Shown here piece after piece: positions 1-5,593 of a stretch of DNA of 10,142 nt. The stretch is from Flavobacteriales bacterium. Lineage in GTDB: Bacteria; Bacteroidota; Bacteroidia; Flavobacteriales_E; Vicingaceae. The position numbers and the translations under genes were made by a program. Below the pieces are notes generated by a model. The model made no database searches, was not told the DNA's origin, and saw only the letters and a program-made list of their open reading frames with translations. Location of the stretch: assembly GCA_016763135.1 (NCBI GenBank), contig JAESUI010000044.1:1-10142 (forward strand), read 5' to 3'. Position 1 is the stretch's first letter, and each line of letters begins with the position of its first letter.

Positions 1-54
1 GAACTTGTTGGTACAGAAAAAAATGAAAAAAAGCAATTAATAATAGCACTTTAG
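1..54 (+). other. Probable upstream frame of the beta-barrel gene, ending at a slip site
   Basis: From base 1 the first frame reads ELVGTEKNEKK and then stops at TAG 52-54. The downstream barrel frame is blocked on its 5' side by TGA 24-26, and no ATG, GTG or TTG occurs in it before base 438. Bases 27-33 are A AAA AAG, in phase with this frame as a classic -1 slippery heptamer. Slipping back one base there joins the two frames into one protein (EKK-AINN). Only 17 codons of the upstream frame are visible, so the assignment rests on composition (Lys/Glu-rich, like a linker after a membrane anchor) and on phase. A single-base error or mutation in the seven-A run 26-32 would look the same. Confidence 0.45.
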
Positions 55-1037
55 ATGAAGAAAGTAATGTTTCTGAATTAACATCTAAAGATAAAGATGT
101 TGAGCAAGTTAATTCCAATACCGAGAATAGTATTATTGACAGTTTATCAGGTGTTATTGCTGATTTAAACGAACAATTAAACAATCAGGATTCCATCTCA
201 GACAAAGGTGCTGATACCTTAGACATTGCAAATAACCCAGATAGTGCAACTGTACCTCCTGTTATTTCAGAAAAAACCTTATCTAAAATAACTGTTTCTG
301 CTCTTTTCCTACCTACTTATTCTTATCGTTCTCTGCAAGATGCAGGAGGAAACGCAACCGATTTTTACAACACCAATCAAAATGCCAGTTTTCAGTACAA
401 TGCAGGAATAGGCGTTGGATATAACATATCGAACAAATTGACTGTAAGCTTAGGTGTTGATTATAATAAACTCAATCAAGAGGTAGAATTAAATGATAAA
501 AGACCAAAGGAGTTACCTATTTTACAAGATCCTGATAATAAAATAATCACTTTTTACAGTTCTTTAGGAACAGTAGAAGCAACCAATGTTGAATTTGATT
601 TTGCTGGAGATGACCAAGATGACCAAGATTTAGATGATGAAGACGATTTTGCAAGTTTAAATTTTAAAGAAGAACAAAAATTTACCTTTTTAAATATTCC
701 AATTACACTCAGATATGAATTAGGTAAAAAAAGATTTAAGCTTCTTTTTCAAGGAGGAGTAATTACATCAATCACTCTTAAAAGTAGTTCAAAAATTACA
801 CTTGCCAATATCCATAAACCAGAAGATGTTATTGAGGTAAAAGATTATCATCAAACCAAGAGTTTTGGTGTTGGAGGAACTATTAGCGTTGGTGCGAAAT
901 ATGATATTGCTAAACGATTCTCAGTTTTATTTTTACCAACATATAATAATTTTTTCACCAATCTAAACAACGATAATGCTACTAAAATAAAGCCTTACAA
1001 CTTTAATTTTTCAACTGGGCTTCAATATCGTTTTTAA
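27..1037 (+). CDS. Outer-membrane beta-barrel protein, C-terminal part, reading frame interrupted
   Basis: This frame is open from base 27 to TAA 1035-1037, about 336 codons, but has no usable start codon near its 5' end; the true start lies before the window in another frame. Visible order: a disordered Ser/Asp/Glu/Asn-rich linker (about 27-280), then alternating amphipathic strands such as ITVSALFLPTY, QYNAGIGVGYNI and KLTVSLGVDYN, typical of a small barrel, ending in YRF with the terminal Phe that outer-membrane barrels show the BAM machinery. One loop (about bases 607-648) is highly acidic, DDQDDQDLDDEDD. In flavobacteria, proteins of this type often have a short cytoplasmic N-terminus and one membrane helix before linker and barrel; that N-terminus is not visible here. 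Substrate and role are unknown. It may be a real frameshift, a programmed one, or a decaying gene. Confidence 0.7.
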   Translation, partial: KKAINNSTLDEESNVSELTSKDKDVEQVNSNTENSIIDSLSGVIADLNEQLNNQDSISDKGADTLDIANNPDSATVPPVISEKTLSKITVSALFLPTYSYRSLQDAGGNATDFYNTNQNASFQYNAGIGVGYNISNKLTVSLGVDYNKLNQEVELNDKRPKELPILQDPDNKIITFYSSLGTVEATNVEFDFAGDDQDDQDLDDEDDFASLNFKEEQKFTFLNIPITLRYELGKKRFKLLFQGGVITSITLKSSSKITLANIHKPEDVIEVKDYHQTKSFGVGGTISVGAKYDIAKRFSVLFLPTYNNFFTNLNNDNATKIKPYNFNFSTGLQYRF

Positions 1038-1040
1038 ATT

Positions 1041-1081
1041 ATTTTCCAACTTTTTTGATTTTGATTGCTCTTATTTAATAG
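1041..1081 (+). repeat. 41-bp direct repeat, copy 1
   Basis: The 41 bases starting ATTTTCCAAC and ending TTATTTAATAG occur again, without a mismatch, at 2389-2429. This copy begins 4 bp after the barrel stop codon and ends 25 bp before the start of the beta-propeller gene. It is T-rich, has no hairpin and no clear TAnnTTTG promoter core. It could be a shared upstream regulatory sequence or the scar of a duplication. Confidence 0.85.
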
Positions 1082-1106
1082 TATGAACTTATAAAACTAT
1101 TATATT

Positions 1107-2339
1107 ATGAAACAAATTTACATTTTAACCATTATCGCCTGTGTTAGTTTAACACAAAAAGGCTACAGTCAAACATGGTGGACTCAAAATTCACAAACAC
1201 TTTCTGATTTAAATGAAATATTCTATCCAACAGATAATACAGGATGGGTCTTTGGGGATTCACTTGATGGATTAGGAGGATTTGTAACTGGAATTGTATT
1301 AAAGAGCACTACAAAAGGAGTGCCTTGGTCGCCACAAAGTATGGGAACGCCAGTATACCAAATCGAGGGAAGTTATTTTTTTAATTCAAGCAAAGGAATT
1401 GCTGTTGGAAGGAACAAATTGACGGGAAACGGAGCAATTGTAATGACAACAGATGGTGGATTTATTTGGACTGCTTCACCACCGCAAGTAGAAAGAATGG
1501 TTGATGTTCATTTTGCCGATAACAATACAGGATGGGCTGTAGGACGTAACGATTTTGTTGTGAGAACAAATGATGGAGGAGCAACATGGATGGACATTAG
1601 TGCTTCAACAGGAGACCATCTTAATGGTGTATTTTTTACAACTCCAAACAATGGTTATGTTGTAGGAAAAGTTGGAAGCATCATTCATTCTGTTGATAGT
1701 GGTACAACATGGTTAGCTCAAACGAGCGGCACGCTACAAGAATTGAGTGCGGTTTATTTTGTAAGTGATGCTATTGGATGGGCAGTAGGTTTTTCAGGCA
1801 CAATATTAACAACAAGTGATAGCGGAACAACATGGACATCTCAAACAAGTGGAACATTAGAAGATTTAATGGATGTCAATTTTGTTAATAGCACAACTGG
1901 TTGGGCTGTTGGAAATGCAGGAACTGTACTCAAAACAATTGATGGAGGTCTAAATTGGCTTCCAGAAGTTAGCGGAACAACTAATGATATCTTTTCTATC
2001 AGTATGCGAAACGCAACATTAGGGTGGTTTTGCGGGAAAAATGGAACCATACACGTATATGCAATTAATCAACCAACAGATGTAGAAGAACTATTGTCGA
2101 GCATTTCCGCTAAAGTATACCCAAACCCATCAATAGACTATGTAGAGGTAGAATTACCTAAGGTGGGAAATTGGGAAGTGCAGTTATATGACATTAGAGG
2201 TAGGGTGGTTTATACTGAAAGCATAAGAAATAATAAAAAAGCTTTGGTAAGCAAAGGGGAGCTAACGACTGGTCTTTACTTTGTGAAAATAATATTAGAA
2301 GAAGGAAAGACTATTCATCAGAAAATTGTTTTTGAATAA
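1107..2339 (+). CDS. Secreted Ycf48/BNR-like beta-propeller with T9SS C-terminal sorting domain
   Basis: The 410-residue protein starts with a signal peptide (residues 1 to about 22, ending GYSQ). About seven repeats follow, each of the form VxFxxxxxGWAVGxxGxxxxTxDGGxTW, the pattern of BNR/Ycf48-like seven-bladed propellers; the seventh (GWFCGKNGTIHVY) lacks the DGG-TW part. Residues 336-410 form a type A type IX sorting domain, with VYPNP at its start, LYDIRGRVVY in the middle and GLYFVKI ... HQKIVFE at the end. By family knowledge it is exported by Sec, carried over the outer membrane by the T9SS, and released or bound to the surface after tail removal. The propeller is probably a protein- or glycan-binding scaffold, since no catalytic motif is seen. 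The start ATG follows a long AT-rich leader without a clear Shine-Dalgarno site. The gene is bracketed by the 41-bp direct repeats. Confidence 0.88.
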   Translation: MKQIYILTIIACVSLTQKGYSQTWWTQNSQTLSDLNEIFYPTDNTGWVFGDSLDGLGGFVTGIVLKSTTKGVPWSPQSMGTPVYQIEGSYFFNSSKGIAVGRNKLTGNGAIVMTTDGGFIWTASPPQVERMVDVHFADNNTGWAVGRNDFVVRTNDGGATWMDISASTGDHLNGVFFTTPNNGYVVGKVGSIIHSVDSGTTWLAQTSGTLQELSAVYFVSDAIGWAVGFSGTILTTSDSGTTWTSQTSGTLEDLMDVNFVNSTTGWAVGNAGTVLKTIDGGLNWLPEVSGTTNDIFSISMRNATLGWFCGKNGTIHVYAINQPTDVEELLSSISAKVYPNPSIDYVEVELPKVGNWEVQLYDIRGRVVYTESIRNNKKALVSKGELTTGLYFVKIILEEGKTIHQKIVFE

Positions 2340-2388
2340 ATAGTAAGAAGGTTCTAATTATATTTATTGGAATGAAAAAAAAATTAGG

Positions 2389-2429
2389 ATTTTCCAACTT
2401 TTTTGATTTTGATTGCTCTTATTTAATAG
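2389..2429 (+). repeat. 41-bp direct repeat, copy 2
   Basis: This is an exact second copy of bases 1041-1081. It lies 49 bp after the stop of the beta-propeller gene and 140 bp before the lipoprotein start, just upstream of the palindrome at 2448-2523. The two copies are 1348 bp apart, so recombination between them would remove exactly the beta-propeller gene with one repeat. Confidence 0.85.
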
Positions 2430-2447
2430 AGTTGAGTTAATAACATA

Positions 2448-2523
2448 TCTAAACAACCTAAGTGGTAATGAATTTTTAGGATTGTCCCAACGATTTGATA
2501 GGGTTACCACTTAGTTGTTTAGA
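2448..2523. repeat. Long palindrome in the leader of the lipoprotein gene
   Basis: Bases 2448-2468 (starting TCTAAACAAC) pair with 2504-2523 (ending GTTGTTTAGA) over 20 bp, with one bulged C. A 35-base loop lies between and contains a possible CCC/GGG inner pairing (2486-2488 with 2501-2503). No T-run follows, so it is not a factor-independent terminator. Near-direct repeats GAGTTAATAAC (2434-2444) and GAGTTATAAC (2522-2531) lie at its sides and could be remains of a target duplication. Possible natures are a miniature mobile repeat, a structured mRNA leader, or a binding site. None is established. Confidence 0.7.
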
Positions 2524-2569
2524 GTTATAACTTAACATTTAAAATATGTATTAACTTAAATTAATTATT

Positions 2570-2776
2570 ATGAAAATTAGAAATTTATTAATGGTAGGTC
2601 TGTTTTGTTTTGGATTGGCATTCGTATCATGTAGTAAAGACAGTTGTAAAGAGTGTACTGGATGTAAAACACTTCCAACAGCAACATTGTGCGAAGATGA
2701 CTTTGAAAAGACAAGCAATTTTAACGACCAAGTTGCAAATTATGAATCTGATGGTTGTACTTGTAGCACGAAATAA
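2570..2776 (+). CDS. Small Cys-rich lipoprotein
   Basis: The 68-residue product has a lipoprotein signal peptide with lipobox FVSC, so Cys21 would be lipidated after cleavage by signal peptidase II. The mature part is about 48 residues and holds six more cysteines: CKECTGC (26, 29, 32), Cys41 and CTC near the end (63, 65). Spacing of this sort suits disulfides or metal binding in the periplasm or on the outer membrane, but no family with a known function was recognised. Short lipoproteins with SCSKD...CKEC starts are common in flavobacteria. The overlapping +1 frame (2610-2801) lacks these features and was left out. A terminator follows 38 bp after the stop, so the gene probably forms its own unit with a long leader that includes the palindrome. 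Confidence 0.8.
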   Translation: MKIRNLLMVGLFCFGLAFVSCSKDSCKECTGCKTLPTATLCEDDFEKTSNFNDQVANYESDGCTCSTK

Positions 2777-2814
2777 AGCTTATGCTTTGTTTTCTATTTA
2801 GTTAATATGCTACC

Positions 2815-2840
2815 CCCCTCACAAATTGTGAGGGGTTTTT
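2815..2840 (+). terminator. Factor-independent terminator after the lipoprotein gene
   Basis: A perfect 9-bp GC-rich stem (CCCCTCACA, 2815-2823, with TGTGAGGGG, 2827-2835) with a 3-base loop is followed by five T. It closes the lipoprotein unit. It ends only 13 bp before the ATG at 2854, so the next gene must be expressed from a very close promoter or by read-through. Confidence 0.92.
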
Positions 2841-2853
2841 AATAATTGGAACT

Positions 2854-3525
2854 ATGAAAAAATGTCTATCTATTTTGGTTTTGCTATTGGCAAGTGACTT
2901 TGTTTTTACTCAAACCACAGATAACCAATTATGGACGAATGCTTCACTTGGATTAAAATTAAATAAAAAAATTACACTTGATTTAAGAGAAGAATTTCGT
3001 TTTGACAATAATATTTCATCGAAAAAATTAAATTTTACAGAAATAGGGCTGAAGTATAAGCTAAATAAACATTTTGCTTTTGTCCCAAGATTTAGGTTTA
3101 TAGCTATCCCACAGAAAAAGAATAAACGTAGGTTCTCTTTTGATGTTTACTATAAGTGGAAAAAGAAGGATTTTCCTTTATCAGTAGGTTATCGGTTTAG
3201 AATTCAAGACACTAAAAAGTTTAACTCAAAAAAACAAGCTCAAGATTATATAAGGAATAAAATTACATTGGGTTATAATGCTTCAAAAATAGTTGACCCA
3301 TTTATTGCTTATGAAATCTATTTCCGATTTGATAATAAAAATGAATTTAGAAAAAACCGATTTACGTTAGGTTTAGATTGGAAATTAAATAAAAGAATGA
3401 GTTTAGCGACCTACTACCGTATTCAAAAAGAAATGAATGTGAAAAAACCAGATAAGATAAAAGTTATTGGGTTGGCTTTCTCTTACAACCTTTCCTTAAA
3501 AAAACTATTGGCTACGAAAAAATAA
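2854..3525 (+). CDS. DUF2490-like exported beta-strand protein
   Basis: The 223-residue protein has a signal peptide (residues 1 to about 20, hydrophobic core LSILVLLLAS). Alternating strands follow, rich in Lys, Arg, Phe and Tyr, with patterns such as QLWTNASLGLKLNKKITLDL, EEFRFD, VGYRFRIQD and RFTLGLDWKLNKRMSLATYY. This matches the DUF2490 family, a Bacteroidota group expected to form an outer-membrane barrel; function unknown. The strand-turn rhythm supports a barrel, but the protein ends LLATKK instead of an aromatic residue. Start choice: the first in-frame ATG, followed directly by MKK and the signal peptide. The gene stands alone between a terminator and the promoter of the next gene. 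Confidence 0.8.
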   Translation: MKKCLSILVLLLASDFVFTQTTDNQLWTNASLGLKLNKKITLDLREEFRFDNNISSKKLNFTEIGLKYKLNKHFAFVPRFRFIAIPQKKNKRRFSFDVYYKWKKKDFPLSVGYRFRIQDTKKFNSKKQAQDYIRNKITLGYNASKIVDPFIAYEIYFRFDNKNEFRKNRFTLGLDWKLNKRMSLATYYRIQKEMNVKKPDKIKVIGLAFSYNLSLKKLLATKK

Positions 3526-3557
3526 CTTTTTCGCCCTGTACATATACTATTTTAGGA

Positions 3558-3565
3558 TACATTTG
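3558..3565 (+). promoter_or_regulatory. Bacteroidota -7 promoter element TACATTTG
   Basis: TACATTTG matches the consensus TAnnTTTG exactly. It ends 6 bp before the ATG at 3572, so transcription would start at or next to the start codon and give a leaderless mRNA. No good -33 TTG lies 17-23 bp upstream; the nearest T-rich stretch is 3527-3531. Confidence 0.6.
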
Positions 3566-3571
3566 CACTCT

Positions 3572-3808
3572 ATGAAAAACAAAGTTGAAGAGCTTGTCAT
3601 TATTCTTTCTGAGGTGAAAAATTCATTGGAGTTAAAAGAAAAAACTCTCACTAGTACCTCTATGATGAATAATGTAAAGAAGAAAATTAAAGCTCTTGAA
3701 TCAGATGCTAAAGAAATAGAAGATCGTTACTCCAATAAACCAGAGGTATTTCTAAACTTTCGTAGAAGAGCTGGAGAAATAATGGAAGAAATTGAGGCAT
3801 TGAAGTAG
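3572..3808 (+). CDS. Small coiled-coil protein, function unknown
   Basis: The product has 78 residues, is highly charged and is predicted almost entirely helical, with heptad-like spacing of Leu, Ile and Val in the first (VEELVIILSEVKNSLEL) and middle (VKKKIKALESDAKEIEDRY) parts. No signal peptide, membrane helix, cysteine or known motif is seen, so it is probably cytosolic and oligomeric. The ATG at 3572 was chosen over an in-frame TTG at 3563 because that TTG lies inside the -7 promoter element. Not recognised as a named family. Confidence 0.7.
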   Translation: MKNKVEELVIILSEVKNSLELKEKTLTSTSMMNNVKKKIKALESDAKEIEDRYSNKPEVFLNFRRRAGEIMEEIEALK

Positions 3809-3816
3809 CTTTTAAA

Positions 3817-3852
3817 ATACTTCTCCGAATCCAGGCGATATATCAACCTTAA
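3817..3852. repeat. Diverged 36-bp repeat, copy A
   Basis: Bases 3817-3852 match 5477-5512 at 28 of 36 positions without gaps; shared blocks are ATACTTCTC, CCAG, ATATATC and CCTTAA. The copy begins 8 bp after the stop of the coiled-coil gene. Together the two copies bracket the ArsR/hydrolase pair. Nature unknown. Confidence 0.5.
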
Positions 3853-3910
3853 ACATTTTTAGGCAAGATTCATTTCAGATATCATTTCACTTATTAATTT
3901 CGCTAAACAA

Positions 3911-3934
3911 TTTGATAGTTGTCGAACTATAAAA
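3911..3934. promoter_or_regulatory. Probable ArsR-family operator upstream of the repressor gene
   Basis: The core is a perfect inverted repeat, ATAGTT-N4-AACTAT (3915-3930), with outer TTT/AAA continuing the symmetry. The same 24 bases recur at 4252-4275 with two mismatches. It sits 8 bp before the ATG at 3943, as expected for autorepression by an ArsR-type dimer. Confidence 0.75.
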
Positions 3935-3942
3935 AAGATTCT

Positions 3943-4233
3943 ATGAACACGAAAAAAGTCATAAAAGCGATGAAAGCTCTTTCCAATAAGAATCGCTTTG
4001 AAATTTTTATGGCAATTTTTAATAGTAATAAACAAACCTCTTTTGAAAAGGAAGAATGTTTTATTTATGACACTATTGAAAAATTAAATATCGGAACACC
4101 AACGATTTCTCATCATTTAAAAGAATTGTCAAATGCAGATTTGATAATTACAGAAAGAAGAGGTAAGAATATTGTTGCTAGAATAAATGAAGACACCATA
4201 AAGGAACTAGGTGAATTATTAAATTTAGATTAA
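3943..4233 (+). CDS. ArsR/SmtB-family winged-helix transcriptional repressor
   Basis: The 96-residue protein has the ArsR fold pattern: helix KAMKALSNKNRFEIFMAI near the start, a helix-turn-helix with recognition helix GTPTISHHLKELSNADLI (51-68), and a winged beta-hairpin ITERRGKNIVARI. The usual CVCDL metal site at the start of the DNA-binding helices is replaced by CFIYD, with one Cys39 out of register and no other cysteine, so an arsenic or cadmium type thiol site is absent. Start choice: ATG 3943; an in-frame TTG at 3919 lies within the operator. It probably represses itself and the hydrolase downstream through the two matching operators. The inducer cannot be read from the sequence; a membrane lipid or hydrolase substrate is a guess. 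Confidence 0.88.
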   Translation: MNTKKVIKAMKALSNKNRFEIFMAIFNSNKQTSFEKEECFIYDTIEKLNIGTPTISHHLKELSNADLIITERRGKNIVARINEDTIKELGELLNLD

Positions 4234-4251
4234 AAAAAAATAATGTTATAT

Positions 4252-4275
4252 TTTGATACTTGTCAAACTATAAAA
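4252..4275. promoter_or_regulatory. Second copy of the ArsR-family operator, before the hydrolase gene
   Basis: It matches 3911-3934 at 22 of 24 positions. The inverted repeat is ATACTT-N4-AACTAT, with one arm mismatch. It lies in the 59-bp gap between the repressor stop and the hydrolase ATG at 4293, so the hydrolase likely has its own repressed promoter besides read-through. Confidence 0.72.
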
Positions 4276-4292
4276 GTGTAAAGTTTAACCTA

Positions 4293-5432
4293 ATGAAAAA
4301 AATATTTAAAATGATTGGAATTTCTATTGCTGTATTTATTGGGTTAACAATTATTATTGGAACTCTCTTTTTAAATCTTAGTCCTCAATTTGGGAAAAGC
4401 CCTAATGAAGAACAAAAAGAGAATTATGCTAAACTGGAAAATTTTCAAAATGGAAAATTTGAAAATCAGCATCAAAGCCCTATGGATCTCAATTATTGGA
4501 AAATACTTAAGGAACTGATAAAGAATGCACCAAACCGAAACCCTAACAAGGATATTTTAGTTGAAAAAATTGACAGCACAGCGGTTGAAAATCATAATAA
4601 AAATATCACTTACTTAACTTGGTTTGGCCATTCAGCTTTCTTATTAGAAATAGATGGAAAGAAAATATTAATAGACCCAATGTTAGGAGAAGTCCCTGCT
4701 CCCCACCCTTTACTTGGCCCAAAGCGATACTCAAAAGATTTGCCTATTGAAATTGAAAAATTACCTTTTATTGATGCTATTATTTTTTCTCACGACCATT
4801 ATGACCACTTAGATTATGAATCCATTCAAAAATTGAAAGGGAAAGTTGGTCAATATTTTACTCCGTTAGGACTTGGTAATCATTTAGTAGAATGGGGTGT
4901 AGAAAAAGAGAAGATTAATGAATTAAATTGGTGGAACGATATTGATTTTGACGGCATTAAATTAGTTTGTACACCCGCAAGACATTTTTCAGGCAGAGGA
5001 TTATTTGACCGAGCAACTACTCTATGGTGTTCATGGGTAATTAAAGGAAAAAAAGAAAATATTTTTTTCAGCGGAGATAGTGGGTATGATACTCACTTCA
5101 AAGAAATTGGAGAAAAATATGGTCCATTCAATATTTCAATGATGGAATGTGGGCAATATCATGAGGATTGGAAACTACTTCATATGATGCCAGAAGAAAC
5201 TGTTCAAGCATCATTAGATTTAAAAAGTAAATTAACATTACCTATACATTGGGGAGGATTTACTTTGGCATTTCACAATTGGACAGATCCAATAGAACGA
5301 GTTTTAAATAAAGCCAATGAATTGAATATGCCCGTAACAACTCCAAAAATCGGAGAACAGATAATAATAAGTAACATTAATTTCCCGACAGAAAAATGGT
5401 GGAAAAAATATACAGAAGAAAATAAAAACTAA
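4293..5432 (+). CDS. Membrane-anchored metallo-beta-lactamase-fold hydrolase, RomA/NAPE-PLD-like
   Basis: The 379-residue protein begins with an uncleaved-looking helix (about residues 6-27), then a linker and the MBL domain from about 105. Zinc-site residues visible: TWFGHSAF (His113), SHDHYDHLD (His167, His169, Asp171, His172), TPARHFSGRG (His231), SGDSGYD (Asp262) and LPIHWGG (His319). The DPML...GPKRYSKDLP segment after the first strand is typical of the NAPE-PLD/RomA group, whose eukaryotic member cleaves N-acyl phosphatidylethanolamines; the bacterial substrate is mostly unknown. Active-site residues look complete, so it should be a working dizinc phosphodiesterase or similar hydrolase at the periplasmic face of the inner membrane. 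Start choice: ATG 4293 leaves the operator in the leader; an in-frame TTG at 4260 is inside the operator. Pairing with an ArsR regulator suggests an inducible response to its substrate or a toxic compound. Confidence 0.88.
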   Translation: MKKIFKMIGISIAVFIGLTIIIGTLFLNLSPQFGKSPNEEQKENYAKLENFQNGKFENQHQSPMDLNYWKILKELIKNAPNRNPNKDILVEKIDSTAVENHNKNITYLTWFGHSAFLLEIDGKKILIDPMLGEVPAPHPLLGPKRYSKDLPIEIEKLPFIDAIIFSHDHYDHLDYESIQKLKGKVGQYFTPLGLGNHLVEWGVEKEKINELNWWNDIDFDGIKLVCTPARHFSGRGLFDRATTLWCSWVIKGKKENIFFSGDSGYDTHFKEIGEKYGPFNISMMECGQYHEDWKLLHMMPEETVQASLDLKSKLTLPIHWGGFTLAFHNWTDPIERVLNKANELNMPVTTPKIGEQIIISNINFPTEKWWKKYTEENKN

Positions 5433-5476
5433 GTCCGTTTTGCTAAAACAACTCTATTTCTGAAAATCAATACAGG

Positions 5477-5512
5477 ATACTTCTCTTGAGCCAGACAATA
5501 TATCTTCCTTAA
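5477..5512. repeat. Diverged 36-bp repeat, copy B
   Basis: This is the partner of 3817-3852 (28 of 36 identical, no gaps). It begins 44 bp after the hydrolase stop, in the 161-bp space between the two convergent genes. No convincing terminator was seen in that space. Confidence 0.5.
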
Positions 5513-5593
5513 TCTTACTGATATTTAGGGCTATTTACACCCGAAGAAATACTCAAATGCAAGGAAAATATATTGGAGTAATTCAAAGAAACA

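Noticed and set aside
1041..1081. Classic Bacteroidota promoter within the 41-bp repeat
   Set aside because: TTG triplets are present but no TAnnTTTG core lies at 17-23 bp from them in either copy, so a promoter call would be unsupported.
2448..2523. Integron attC site
   Set aside because: It is a long folded repeat between genes, but the outer boxes do not fit RYYYAAC/GTTRRRY, no integrase gene is present and other gene gaps lack such sites.
2610..2801. Plus-strand frame overlapping the Cys-rich lipoprotein
   Set aside because: It is in another frame of the same DNA, lacks a signal peptide, and the lipoprotein frame has a clear lipobox and cysteine pattern.
3515..3533. Inverted repeat CGAAAAA/TTTTTCG over the stop of the DUF2490-like gene as a terminator
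   Set aside because: The stem is almost all A-T pairs and no T-run follows it; it is expected by chance in such AT-rich sequence.
3919..3942. In-frame TTG start giving a longer ArsR protein
   Set aside because: The TTG lies within the operator dyad and the extra residues (MSNYKKDS) only translate operator DNA. The same holds for TTG 4260 before the hydrolase, whose extra residues are nearly the same for that reason.
5437..5449. GTTTT-GCT-AAAAC hairpin as terminator after the hydrolase
   Set aside because: Only five base pairs with four A-T and no clear T-tract.
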